Shown here in pieces: positions 1 through 7,829 of a DNA stretch of 64,000 bases. Positions within the stretch are counted from its first letter, which is position 1. Every line of letters starts with the position of its first letter. The notes beneath the pieces were generated by a model. It was not told the origin of the DNA. It worked only from the letters and a program-made list of their open reading frames with translations, and searched no databases. The DNA is taken from positions 248,001 to 312,000 of the forward strand of contig JADJXA010000001.1 in NCBI GenBank assembly GCA_016716065.1. Direction: 5' to 3'. The DNA comes from Candidatus Leptovillus gracilis (GTDB lineage Bacteria > Chloroflexota > Anaerolineae > Promineifilales > Promineifilaceae). The position numbers were made by a program, and so were the translations under genes.

Positions 1-140
1 ACGGTGAGTATATCCGGGCGACGGCCCAGTTCCAGGGCAAACGTGACGATTAGTTTTTCGGCGCCGCCCACGCGCAGTCCGTCTACGATGATCAGAATGC
101 GCAGCCCATTCTCCGGGAAGGTCTCGGACTTTAATCGCAT
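1..140 (-). CDS. Glycosyltransferase family 4, N-terminal fragment (cut by window edge)
   Basis: Reading leftward from an ATG at 140, 46 complete codons are open to the window edge. Residues 14-29 (ILIIVDGLRVGGAEKL) are the first beta strand and the GGAE-K acceptor loop typical of GT4 (GT-B fold) retaining glycosyltransferases. It starts 7 bp after the stop codon of the polymerase/ligase gene upstream on the same strand, so it is the next gene of the polysaccharide operon. It probably adds a sugar to the lipid-linked repeat unit at the cytoplasmic face. Only the N-terminal domain is visible, so donor and acceptor cannot be stated. Confidence 0.85.
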   Translation of the reverse strand, partial: MRLKSETFPENGLRILIIVDGLRVGGAEKLIVTFALELGRRPDILT

Positions 141-147
141 ACGTTTT

Positions 148-1698
148 CTATTGTGAAGCTGGCGACGGGGAGATTGCCAACGATGGCGCGGGCGCGGGGT
201 GGGTTTTTGTCTCCCCCTCTCCCTCTTGCATTATCGCCGTAACTGGCGCCGATTGTCGGCGCGCCCATTCGTAGCGCGCCACGTTGGGCAAGGCAAGACC
301 GAGGCCGATAAACAACCAGAGGTAACGGGCATAAGCCAGGTGAAGGAAAATAGACCCCAACAGATAACCGATCAGGGCAATGCCCAAAGCGATAGAAATG
401 TGGGCATAATCGGGCAGGTTCACGGCCTTGAAGGTCTGGCTGGCGAAGGCGACGCCCCGGAACAGGAACCACAAAATCGCGCCAAATGCCAGCAGACCCA
501 TCAGACCGGTTTCGGCGGCAATTTCCAGGTAGAGGCTGTGGGCGGCGCGCGCTTCAAGGCGTCTATCCAGGCCATAGTTTTGCGAATAATCCTGGTAGTT
601 GGCGCTGAAGTTAGCCAGTCCTACGCCCAGAATGGGGTGATCGAGAAACATCTGCCAGGCGACGGTGGTTTCGCTGAGTCGGCCGCGGAAAGAGACCTCG
701 CTGGTAACGGCCGTATCCCTCCCCGCCCCCACCAGACTGCCCAGCGTACCAATCCGGTCTGTGTACTGCGCCGGTAAAAATTGCCAGACGAGCAAACCAA
801 ACAGGACAAGGGCCAGCAAAAAGAAGCGGTTCAACTTCATGCGCAGCAGCATCAACAAAACAACCGTTACCAGGGCCAAAAAGCCGCCGCGCGAATAGGT
901 AAAAATGATAGACAGGACAGACACCAGCAGCGTCCAACCGGCCAACAGCCGCAGCCAACCCGATTTTTCGTGCCACAGTCTATCCATTGCCAACGGGACG
1001 AGCGGCACGAGAATGAGGGCATAGTAGTTGCTGGACAGCGGCCCGGCAATGCGAAAATCGTTCGTGCCGCGGATGATTTGCTGCACGTCGGCCAGGGCGA
1101 AGCCGCCATAGCTGTTGGTAAAGGTGCCGGTTAGATGTTGGAAAGTGGTGATGGTCGCCAGAAACGCGCCGGAAGCCAACAACGCCCAAACAACCTGCCG
1201 CAACGTCTCTCCCTTCTGCAAGATCATCACAATGACCAGGACAATCAAGATGTCCTTGACGTAATTCACAAAAGCGGACTGGGCGGCAGCGGCATCGTTG
1301 GCATACAACAGAGAGGCGAAACTCACCAACCCGTAGACGCCCAGAAGCACGGCCGTTCTCGTCCACGGCGCCGGCTTTTTCTGCAACAGCAGCCAGCGGG
1401 TAAACACCACCAGCAGCAGCATGGGCACAAAGAGTTTGGCGACGGAGGGCGCGCCGTGATATTGCACCAGCACATCCGACAGGCGCGTAAATGTCAGAAC
1501 CACCAACGCCAGCAGACCCAATTCCACGTAGAACAATGTCAGCACACCCACTGTCAGCCCGGCGAAGGCCACGAACAAATACAAGGGCTGGCCAACCATT
1601 CCGGTTAACAGTCCCAGAACCAGGCCAACCACCGCCGCCAGAGCGGCAAAGCCGAGGGCAATCCATTCTTTGGTTGGGGCAAAACGTGTCAGTATCAT
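148..1698 (-). CDS. O-antigen ligase/polymerase family membrane protein (Wzy/WaaL-like)
   Basis: A 516-residue polytopic membrane protein with about a dozen hydrophobic segments. The Wzy_C/O-antigen-ligase signature is visible: a YSRGGF-L motif after the central helices, LDHPILGVGLANF in the long periplasmic loop, and HSLYLEIAAETGLMGL before the last helices. Members polymerise lipid-linked repeat units or transfer glycans outside the membrane; the subtype cannot be told from sequence. Its start overlaps the flippase stop by 4 bp (ATGA), indicating translational coupling. The C-terminus is a low-complexity Pro/Ala/Ser tail. With Wzx- and Wzz-like genes next to it, polymerase is the likelier role. 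Confidence 0.85.
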   Translation of the reverse strand: MILTRFAPTKEWIALGFAALAAVVGLVLGLLTGMVGQPLYLFVAFAGLTVGVLTLFYVELGLLALVVLTFTRLSDVLVQYHGAPSVAKLFVPMLLLVVFTRWLLLQKKPAPWTRTAVLLGVYGLVSFASLLYANDAAAAQSAFVNYVKDILIVLVIVMILQKGETLRQVVWALLASGAFLATITTFQHLTGTFTNSYGGFALADVQQIIRGTNDFRIAGPLSSNYYALILVPLVPLAMDRLWHEKSGWLRLLAGWTLLVSVLSIIFTYSRGGFLALVTVVLLMLLRMKLNRFFLLALVLFGLLVWQFLPAQYTDRIGTLGSLVGAGRDTAVTSEVSFRGRLSETTVAWQMFLDHPILGVGLANFSANYQDYSQNYGLDRRLEARAAHSLYLEIAAETGLMGLLAFGAILWFLFRGVAFASQTFKAVNLPDYAHISIALGIALIGYLLGSIFLHLAYARYLWLFIGLGLALPNVARYEWARRQSAPVTAIMQEGEGETKTHPAPAPSLAISPSPASQ

Positions 1699-3191
1699 GC
1701 GCTGATAGCTCCTTTGGCCGGTTGGTGGCGGCTAAAAGCGGCCCGCAGACTGATAACAGCCTGGAGGACCACATCGCGCTGCCAAAACCAGATAATGCCG
1801 CCATACACCACAGCGCCCACAACAATGCCAGCCAGCAGCTGCCAGATGGGGGCAACGGCCGTCATCTGGTTCATCAGGCCGCGCACCGCCAGGGCCATTA
1901 TCAGGCCGGCGGCCACCGCCGGCAAAAAGGTCGCGAAGAGAGTGCGCAGCGGTGTATGAAGCATGTGGGCCGCAACAACCAGGGTGATCAGGCCGGTGAT
2001 GGCCGCCACGACCACCTGCGTCCAGGCGACGGCCGTAATTGTGCCCACCACCACGGCCGACCACCACAACGACGGCGCTAAGAGAACGGCCGTCACCAGC
2101 GACAGTTTGGTCAGAATGTCTGGCCGGCCCTGCGCCTTGTACACATCGCCAATGTTAAAGGTGATGGAGCGAATGAGGGTGTAAATGGCAATGGCCGCCA
2201 ACACCGGGATGGCCTCGGCCCACTTCTCGGTGAAAAAGGTCAAGACGAGCGGGCGGGCCACCGCCGCCAACCCCAAAGCCAGCGGCACGGTAATCAGCGA
2301 CATGTAACGCATGGTGATCACAAATCCCTGGCTCAGCGCCGCCTGATCGTGTCGGATTTTGGCGTAAGCCGGGAAGATGACCTGCCCGGCGTTGGCGACA
2401 AAATCTTTCACCAGCAGTTCCGGGATGCGAAAAGCCAGGGTGTACACGCCCAGCGAGGCGGCGCCCAACACCCGGCCCACAACCAGGTAATCCACCTGGT
2501 TGATAAACGTGCCCATGCCATTGACAGTGACGATGTTAGCGCCGTAGGTGAGCAAGGGTCGGGCAAATTGGCGATCAAACTGCCAGGCTGGCCGCCAGGG
2601 CGACACCCACCACAGAGCGAGCACCGAAACGGCCGTGCCCGCCACCTGGGCGATTACCAGGCTCCACGCGCCCAGCCCCATCAGCGCCAATAGGACGGCC
2701 GTTATTCCTTTGCCAAAGGCTTTGGCGATGTCGGGGACGAATTTACGCTTAAAGGTGAGGTTTTTGCGCAGCAGGGCGCTGTGGATGTTGCCAACGGCCG
2801 TGATGGGAAACGTGAGGCCCAAAACCCGCGTCAGGGGAATAATGCGTGGGTCGTTGAAGAAAGAAGCCGCCAGCGGGGCGACCAACCAGGTCAGACCAAA
2901 CAAAACAATACCGGTAGCCACATTAAGCCAAAAGGCCGTATTCAACACTTTTGGATCGTCGCGGTAATAGATAACGGCCGCGCCAATGCCCAGATCATTC
3001 AACACGTCCAAAAAGCTGATGACAATCAGCGCATAGCCGGCCAGGCCAAAATCCTCCTGGATGAGCAAACGCGCCAAAATGACGGTACTGACAAACACCA
3101 GAAGTTTACCGCTGTAAGTGGCGGCGTACAGCCAGAAAGTGCCGTGTAAGGTGGCTCTGACGAGGCTTTGGTTGTTTTGATCAGTCGTCAT
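1695..3191 (-). CDS. Polysaccharide flippase, MOP/Wzx-like (lipopolysaccharide biosynthesis protein)
   Basis: 498 residues, mostly hydrophobic, with the MOP-superfamily layout of 12-14 helices and a conserved N-terminus (LHGTFWLYAATYSGKLLVF...ILARLLIQEDFGLAGYA) typical of RfbX/WzxC polysaccharide transporters. It would move the undecaprenyl-linked oligosaccharide to the outer face. It lies between the Wzz-like gene (35 bp upstream) and the polymerase/ligase (4-bp overlap), which supports a Wzx/Wzy-type export pathway. No frameshift or truncation is seen. Confidence 0.87.
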   Translation of the reverse strand: MTTDQNNQSLVRATLHGTFWLYAATYSGKLLVFVSTVILARLLIQEDFGLAGYALIVISFLDVLNDLGIGAAVIYYRDDPKVLNTAFWLNVATGIVLFGLTWLVAPLAASFFNDPRIIPLTRVLGLTFPITAVGNIHSALLRKNLTFKRKFVPDIAKAFGKGITAVLLALMGLGAWSLVIAQVAGTAVSVLALWWVSPWRPAWQFDRQFARPLLTYGANIVTVNGMGTFINQVDYLVVGRVLGAASLGVYTLAFRIPELLVKDFVANAGQVIFPAYAKIRHDQAALSQGFVITMRYMSLITVPLALGLAAVARPLVLTFFTEKWAEAIPVLAAIAIYTLIRSITFNIGDVYKAQGRPDILTKLSLVTAVLLAPSLWWSAVVVGTITAVAWTQVVVAAITGLITLVVAAHMLHTPLRTLFATFLPAVAAGLIMALAVRGLMNQMTAVAPIWQLLAGIVVGAVVYGGIIWFWQRDVVLQAVISLRAAFSRHQPAKGAISA

Positions 3192-3201
3192 TGAGTGGTA
3201 C

Positions 3202-3232
3202 GTGTTCAGTGTTCAGTGTTCGGTGTTCAGTT
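3202..3232. repeat. Heptamer tandem array (GTGTTCA units)
   Basis: Four 7-bp units, GTGTTCA, GTGTTCA, GTGTTCG, GTGTTCA, run between the flippase and the Wzz-like gene. On the reverse strand the TGA stop of the Wzz-like gene (3227-3229) is formed by a repeat unit. Confidence 0.85.
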
Positions 3233-3889
3233 GACGGCCGGATTGGAATGGCGAGTGGTCTCCGCAGCCGTTTCATGTTCTTCGTCATACTCGCGCTGCC
3301 GGTCGGTGAGGGAAACGTAGGCGACGGCCAGGACCGCGCCCACGGCCAGACCTAGAATGGCGGCAACCAGGGCATCGCGCAGCGGTGTGGGGCTGATGGG
3401 GCCTTTGGGCACGCTGGGAGAATCCAGGAGGGTGATGGCGTACATGAAATACAGCCCCTCAATGTATTCGGTAGAGCGCTCGCCGATGGCGTTGGCTATC
3501 TGCATAACGATTGCAGGGTCTGGCCCTTCAACGGTGACCTGGATGACGTTGGCCTCCGGCAGACCAACGGCCGTTACCGTATAATCCTCCATCACCGCCA
3601 CCGATTCACCCAGAGATGCGACAGCCTCGCCGACGATGCGGTTGCTGCCAAATACTTCGGCGTAGGTGGTGATGATGGATCGGCGGTCCAGGGTGTCTAA
3701 ACTGCGGAAATAATCGGTTTCGCTGGCAATACCAGCCTGGGGGCTGACGATGAAACGTGTCGTTGTGCGATAAATGCGTGGTGAGATGGACGAATAGATG
3801 AGCGAGGCCACCACGGCGACGACGGCCGTTAGCAGAATAATCCACCAACCCCGTTTTACAATTTGCCAATAGATATTTATTTGAGTCAA
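3227..3889 (-). CDS. Wzz/YveK-type polysaccharide chain-length co-polymerase (no kinase domain)
   Basis: 220 residues. One transmembrane helix lies near residues 15-36 (GWWIILLTAVVAVVASLIY) and a second near 175-195, preceded by the Pro-rich stretch (DSPSVPKGPISPTP) characteristic of PCP/Wzz proteins. The region between them is extracytoplasmic. These proteins set polymer length together with the polymerase. The cytoplasmic tail is short (about 25 residues, acidic) and there is no fused tyrosine kinase or separate Wze gene here, as in YveK/CapA-type systems. The gene is 54 bp from the upstream glycosyltransferase. Its stop codon sits inside a heptamer array. Confidence 0.85.
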   Translation of the reverse strand: MTQINIYWQIVKRGWWIILLTAVVAVVASLIYSSISPRIYRTTTRFIVSPQAGIASETDYFRSLDTLDRRSIITTYAEVFGSNRIVGEAVASLGESVAVMEDYTVTAVGLPEANVIQVTVEGPDPAIVMQIANAIGERSTEYIEGLYFMYAITLLDSPSVPKGPISPTPLRDALVAAILGLAVGAVLAVAYVSLTDRQREYDEEHETAAETTRHSNPAVN

Positions 3890-3942
3890 GGTTATTGCTC
3901 CTTAAAGCAGTTCAAATGGGCTGATTTGCTTTATCGTATGAA

Positions 3943-5100
3943 TCACTTTCTTGCCGACGGAGATGATGGCAGCGACGCCAACACGTGCTGCCGGATGGTT
4001 TCGCCTACGCGGTCCCAATTGTAACGATCTTGAAATAATTGATAGCCATTGGCCCCATATGTCTCGCACATTTGTGGATTATCCAGCAAGGTGTGCAGGG
4101 CGGCTGTTAATTCAGGCACACTGTTGGGGGCAACCAGCCGGCCGTTGTACCCTTCTTTCACAAAATCGGGGATAGCGCCTACGGCCGTTGCCACAATCGG
4201 CAGGCGGTGGGCCATCGCCTCGATAAACGCCACGCCAAATGGCTCTAGCTGCGTTGGCAGACAAAAAACAGACGCTTCCTGATAATAACGGCTCACGTCG
4301 GCGACAGGAACCTGGCCTAACACCCGGCAGTTGGGCGCGTCGAGTTCCGGCGCTGCGCCGACAATGGTCAGGCGGGCCTGGGGCAAACGTTTTTGCACCT
4401 GCTGGAAAGCCTGCACCAGGTCTGGCCCGCCTTTGCGTTCCCAATCTGCGCCAACAAAGAGGATATGTTGCTGATGGTAACGGCCGTTATCGCCCACAGG
4501 CTGCGGCGGCACATTGACGCCGGCATAGACACAAACCACTTTTTCGGCCGGCAACCCATATTGCTCTATCAATGAATGCGAAATGTTGCTGCTGCGCGTG
4601 AAGACCAGGTTGGCCTCCTGGTACAGGCGGCGCTCCTGCGCCAGCCAGGCTGTGGAGTTGAGGCGGTGGGTGTTAAAACGGCCGTAACTTAAATTTGCCA
4701 GGTGGGTGTGATCCGTATACACAAAATGAGGCAGCCCGCCTGTATGGGCGTCAATCATAGATTGCAGTTGAAACGTAAACGCATAAGAGCCTGGACGCCG
4801 GGCCAAAGTCTGCTGAATCAGGCGTTTGGTTTGGGTAAACAGGTAGCTTGTGCCCCAAAACGCCTCGCCAACAGTACGATGCCCGCGCAAAATATCACGG
4901 CCGTAATCACGCAGCAGCGCCAGTCCGTTCATTATCATGACATCGGGGCGGCGCTTTAACAAGGCAGTCACGTCCAATACGTCCACCTCAAATTCGGGGA
5001 AAGCGGTCCGCAGCATATGGGCCACGCTGTCGCCCACTGGCGCTTTGGGAAAGACTCTGATAAACGCCAGCCGGTTTGCTACAGTTTGCGCAGCAGTCAA
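3943..5100 (-). CDS. Glycosyltransferase family 4
   Basis: GT-B fold glycosyltransferase of 385 residues. The C-terminal domain has the nucleotide-sugar signature: WERKGGPDLVQAF, then EPFGVAFIEAMAHRLPIVAT containing the E-x7-E motif, then GYNGRLV. The open frame extends to an ATG at 5169, but that would overlap the sugar transferase by over 70 bp. I prefer TTG at 5100: it forms a 4-bp TTGA overlap with the upstream stop and has AACGAGG about 7 bp before it. It probably adds the second sugar after the priming transferase. Confidence 0.85.
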   Translation of the reverse strand: MTAAQTVANRLAFIRVFPKAPVGDSVAHMLRTAFPEFEVDVLDVTALLKRRPDVMIMNGLALLRDYGRDILRGHRTVGEAFWGTSYLFTQTKRLIQQTLARRPGSYAFTFQLQSMIDAHTGGLPHFVYTDHTHLANLSYGRFNTHRLNSTAWLAQERRLYQEANLVFTRSSNISHSLIEQYGLPAEKVVCVYAGVNVPPQPVGDNGRYHQQHILFVGADWERKGGPDLVQAFQQVQKRLPQARLTIVGAAPELDAPNCRVLGQVPVADVSRYYQEASVFCLPTQLEPFGVAFIEAMAHRLPIVATAVGAIPDFVKEGYNGRLVAPNSVPELTAALHTLLDNPQMCETYGANGYQLFQDRYNWDRVGETIRQHVLASLPSSPSARK

Positions 5101-5858
5101 TAGGCGCCTCGTTGGGTCAGAACGGCCGTTACCGTGTGCAGCAAAATCAAGAAGTCCAACCGCAAACATTGACGATCAATATAAGCAATATCCAGCCGAA
5201 CCCGCTCGTCAAACTCCATCGAGCCACGGCCGATCACCTGCCACAAACCGGTGATGCCCGGCAGCACATCCAGCCGCTCCGTTTGCCATAATTCATACGT
5301 TTCCGCCGCAAACGAAGTCGGACGGGGTCCGACAAAACTCATTTCACCACGCCAGACGTTGATGAGCTGCGGTAGTTCATCCAGACTCGTTTTACGCAGC
5401 CAGCGCCCTACCCGCGTGATGCGCGGATCGGTTGTAATCTTGAAATCCGGCCACTGCAATTCATTTAAATGCATGAGTTCTTGCTTCATTTCTTCCGCAC
5501 CCGGTATCATCGTGCGAAATTTAACCATCTGGAAACGATTGCCATCTTTGCCGGTTCTTAGCTGCTTAAAGAAAACTGGGCCGCCAGGGCTTTCCAGCTT
5601 AATCAACAAGCCACAAATGCCAATAATCATCAACCAAACTGGGAAAGAGACGGCAGCAAGCAGCAAATCCGTCCCTCGCTTTGCCAATTGATACTGCGAT
5701 CCACGCAAAAGCGCCTGCTCTGCGGAAACATTCGTCCACCAGGTTTGTGGGTACTCTGCCGAAATGTGCGTATAGCTGCTGAATGTTATCTGGCTTTCAT
5801 GTTCTAACGTATCGGTCTTTACCTCAAGATTTACTTCATAATCCAGACGATAACTCAT
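5097..5858 (-). CDS. Priming sugar-phosphate transferase (WcaJ/PglC-type bacterial sugar transferase)
   Basis: 253 residues. It transfers a sugar-1-phosphate to undecaprenyl phosphate, the first step of repeat-unit assembly. After a ~60-residue variable N-terminus comes KRGTDLLLAAVSFPVW, a single re-entrant membrane helix, then the catalytic core: FKQLRTGKDG, FQMVKFRTM, LRKTSLDELPQLINVWRGEMSFVGPRP and the PGITGLWQV motif. It lacks the four-helix N-terminal domain of full-length WcaJ/WbaP, so it is a short monotopic form. It is the first gene of the reverse-strand operon; the promoter should lie in 5859-6100. Confidence 0.92.
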   Translation of the reverse strand: MSYRLDYEVNLEVKTDTLEHESQITFSSYTHISAEYPQTWWTNVSAEQALLRGSQYQLAKRGTDLLLAAVSFPVWLMIIGICGLLIKLESPGGPVFFKQLRTGKDGNRFQMVKFRTMIPGAEEMKQELMHLNELQWPDFKITTDPRITRVGRWLRKTSLDELPQLINVWRGEMSFVGPRPTSFAAETYELWQTERLDVLPGITGLWQVIGRGSMEFDERVRLDIAYIDRQCLRLDFLILLHTVTAVLTQRGAY

Positions 5859-6100
5859 AAATAATGCCTTCTTTACAACGACAAATGGTAAGATTACAAT
5901 ATTTGGGGTTGTGGTCGCATCTCACTTCCCAAGGCTGCCCTCCCGACCGAACCGCCAGCGGGGCAAAGATGCGGCCCGCTGCACCAGGTTACTGAAGATA
6001 GATACACGAATAATCAATAAATGCTACAACGAACCCTGTCTGGTGTCATCGGTTGGTTAGGGGGTTCTTATCTCCCCCAAATGGGGGAGATGTTATCTTA
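5859..6100. other. Intergenic region with a perfect hairpin
   Basis: Spacer between two reverse-strand genes. It must hold the promoter of the polysaccharide operon, but I see no convincing -35/-10 pair. At 6071-6090 an 8-bp perfect stem (TCTCCCCC / GGGGGAGA, loop AAAT) lies just downstream of the GGDEF-like gene. It lacks a clean U-tract on either strand, so it is only a weak terminator candidate. Confidence 0.4.
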
Positions 6101-6997
6101 TCATAGGCCGCTTCGCGTTTGGCCCGTGATTTGATTTTCACCATATTCCTCTACACGAGTCAAGATGGGCTGGTTGCCAGGGGCGGCATTCTCCAGGCGG
6201 GCTGCAGCCAGCGTGAGCAGCCTGTTGAACGTGAGGCCATCGGCGGGAAAAGAAGTGACGGCACAGGCGGGAACAAAACCAAATTCGCGGTGGATGGTTT
6301 GGGCCAATACGTTTGCCAATAGTTCGGCCTCGTGGGGTGGTGTTTCCGGGCAAATGATCACAAATCTCTCCTGGCGACGTTCTACCAAGAGGAGATCGGC
6401 CAGCCTTAGCCCGTGATTAATTACCTCACTGATTCTGGCTTTTTGGTAAGCAACTTGCAGATTGGCCGGTATTCCCACGGCCAAAGCTGGCGGCTGGGCT
6501 TTGTCTAGCGGGAAGGGATTAAAGACGATGAGACTTAACGGCCGTTCCTGCCGCCGACTCCGCCTCATCTCTTGCTGAACCAGGCGAAGGCCGGTTTCCG
6601 AATCGAGGGCTGGGGGAACGGCCGTGCCGATGCCTAGAACACGCTCGCCCCTGTGCAAAACCTCCAATTCCGCCGAAATCTCGTAAGCCAGACCAGCTAT
6701 CAGCAGCAAAAAGAAAACTTCAACCAATAAAATGCCCAGATAAGTCCAATTCAGTCCGCCTGTTTCCAGCGCCAAAAATTTAAAGCCAACCCACATGAAC
6801 ACACCCGCCCCCAAAACAAGCCAGCGCGGGCTGCGCCGCAAACCTGGCGCCAGCAGAAACGTCAGCGTCATCAGGCCGAAAATAAGAAGGTCCAACGCCA
6901 ACTGTGCGGAAGGAAACACAGCTATCATCTGCATACTAAAAAGCAGAAAACAACCAAAACTAGCCAAAAGGGCGGCAATTTTAAGGCGTAAACGCAT
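6101..6997 (-). CDS. Membrane protein with degenerate GGDEF-like domain
   Basis: About 298 residues from the ATG at 6997. The frame is open to TTG 7171, but I prefer 6997 because AGGG lies 8 bp before it and it yields a basic start (MRLRLK) followed directly by a helix. Four hydrophobic helices fill the first ~115 residues. The cytoplasmic half follows diguanylate-cyclase layout: LDSETGLRLV, then RRQERPLSLIVFNPFPLD, then LADLLLVERRQERFVIICPETPP, then a VTSFPADGLTFNRLL end. Where an active enzyme has GG(D/E)EF this protein has ERRQERF, and the metal-binding aspartates are missing, so catalysis is unlikely. It may be a receptor or structural remnant. Confidence 0.65.
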   Translation of the reverse strand: MRLRLKIAALLASFGCFLLFSMQMIAVFPSAQLALDLLIFGLMTLTFLLAPGLRRSPRWLVLGAGVFMWVGFKFLALETGGLNWTYLGILLVEVFFLLLIAGLAYEISAELEVLHRGERVLGIGTAVPPALDSETGLRLVQQEMRRSRRQERPLSLIVFNPFPLDKAQPPALAVGIPANLQVAYQKARISEVINHGLRLADLLLVERRQERFVIICPETPPHEAELLANVLAQTIHREFGFVPACAVTSFPADGLTFNRLLTLAAARLENAAPGNQPILTRVEEYGENQITGQTRSGL

Positions 6998-7829
6998 GGC
7001 GACCGCCCTGACCATACGGAAATCTGACGACAACGCGGGAATTGATGGCCCCTCCCCTGGCAAATTCTGTTCGTCTCTTTCGATAATGTTTTGTAACCTG
7101 CAACACCATCTCGTTATCCTTCTTCCCAATACAGGCGGCTCTACTAAACCGGCTAAATCCATGCCAGACAAAATTTGGCGTTTAACCGTTTTGGTTCACA
7201 GGGTTACGGCCGTTTTGCCCACGCCATCTTGCCCACATTTTCCAATAAAAAACAAGTACCAATACAGAAGCGTTACGTTGCCCTGCTGCCATTTTAGTTT
7301 AGAGAATCCAACAACTTCTGTCCATTTGTTTTTAAGAAACACAAATCAAAACGCCAACAGAATATTCCAGGCAAGGCCTGGTCATCCTTTCGCCAGCAAA
7401 GGTAAAAACCAGGCCAGACAGTGGCGTTTTGGCCCGCCACCAATGTCATGCGATGGTTCGGCTGCGCTCACCACTATTATCCGTAGGCCGAAGTCCGTAT
7501 CCCGTTTTTTGTTGGCATTTGCCAGAGGTGGCGCCTACGGATTACCGCTTACGGTTATGAGTTTGGTTGCTGCTTTTGCTAACAAGATCATACAGGCTTG
7601 AGGAGCCTGTCCGCTGGGACCGTTGGCTGTTTGTGTGGGGCTGTTGCTGCGCAGCAATTGCTTGAGCAGTCAGGGCAAATGCAACCGATCATTGCATTTT
7701 GGGTCTTCCCTCAAAATGGTCCAACCCGCGCCATAAATCCTTCAAACAATAATGGTCGCATTGAGTTTAATGAGAAATGGTTACAGATTGGTTTAAGGTA
7801 TTCTGGCAACCTGTTGAAAGACCACTATA
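6998..7829. other. Long intergenic region before the subtilase
   Basis: Divergent spacer of about 830 bp. Open frames here have no recognisable product and look random. It contains a ~60-bp element at 7481-7540 whose ends are inverted (CCGTAGGC and GCCTACGG) and which has a diverged relative at 14415-14476. An ACGGCCGT octamer lies near 7206. The promoter of the subtilase should lie in the last 150 bp, but I cannot place it confidently. Confidence 0.5.
7481..7540. repeat. ~60-bp dispersed intergenic element, copy 1
   Basis: Bounded by CCGTAGGC and its reverse complement GCCTACGG. The interior (AAGTCCGTAT...TGGCATTTGCC...GAGGT) aligns at roughly three quarters identity with 14415-14476. Two diverged intergenic copies suggest a small repeat family or a structured RNA. 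Confidence 0.5.

Noticed and set aside
6795..7601. Forward open frame between the GGDEF-like gene and the subtilase
   Set aside because: Antisense to a better gene for much of its length and composition resembles random sequence.
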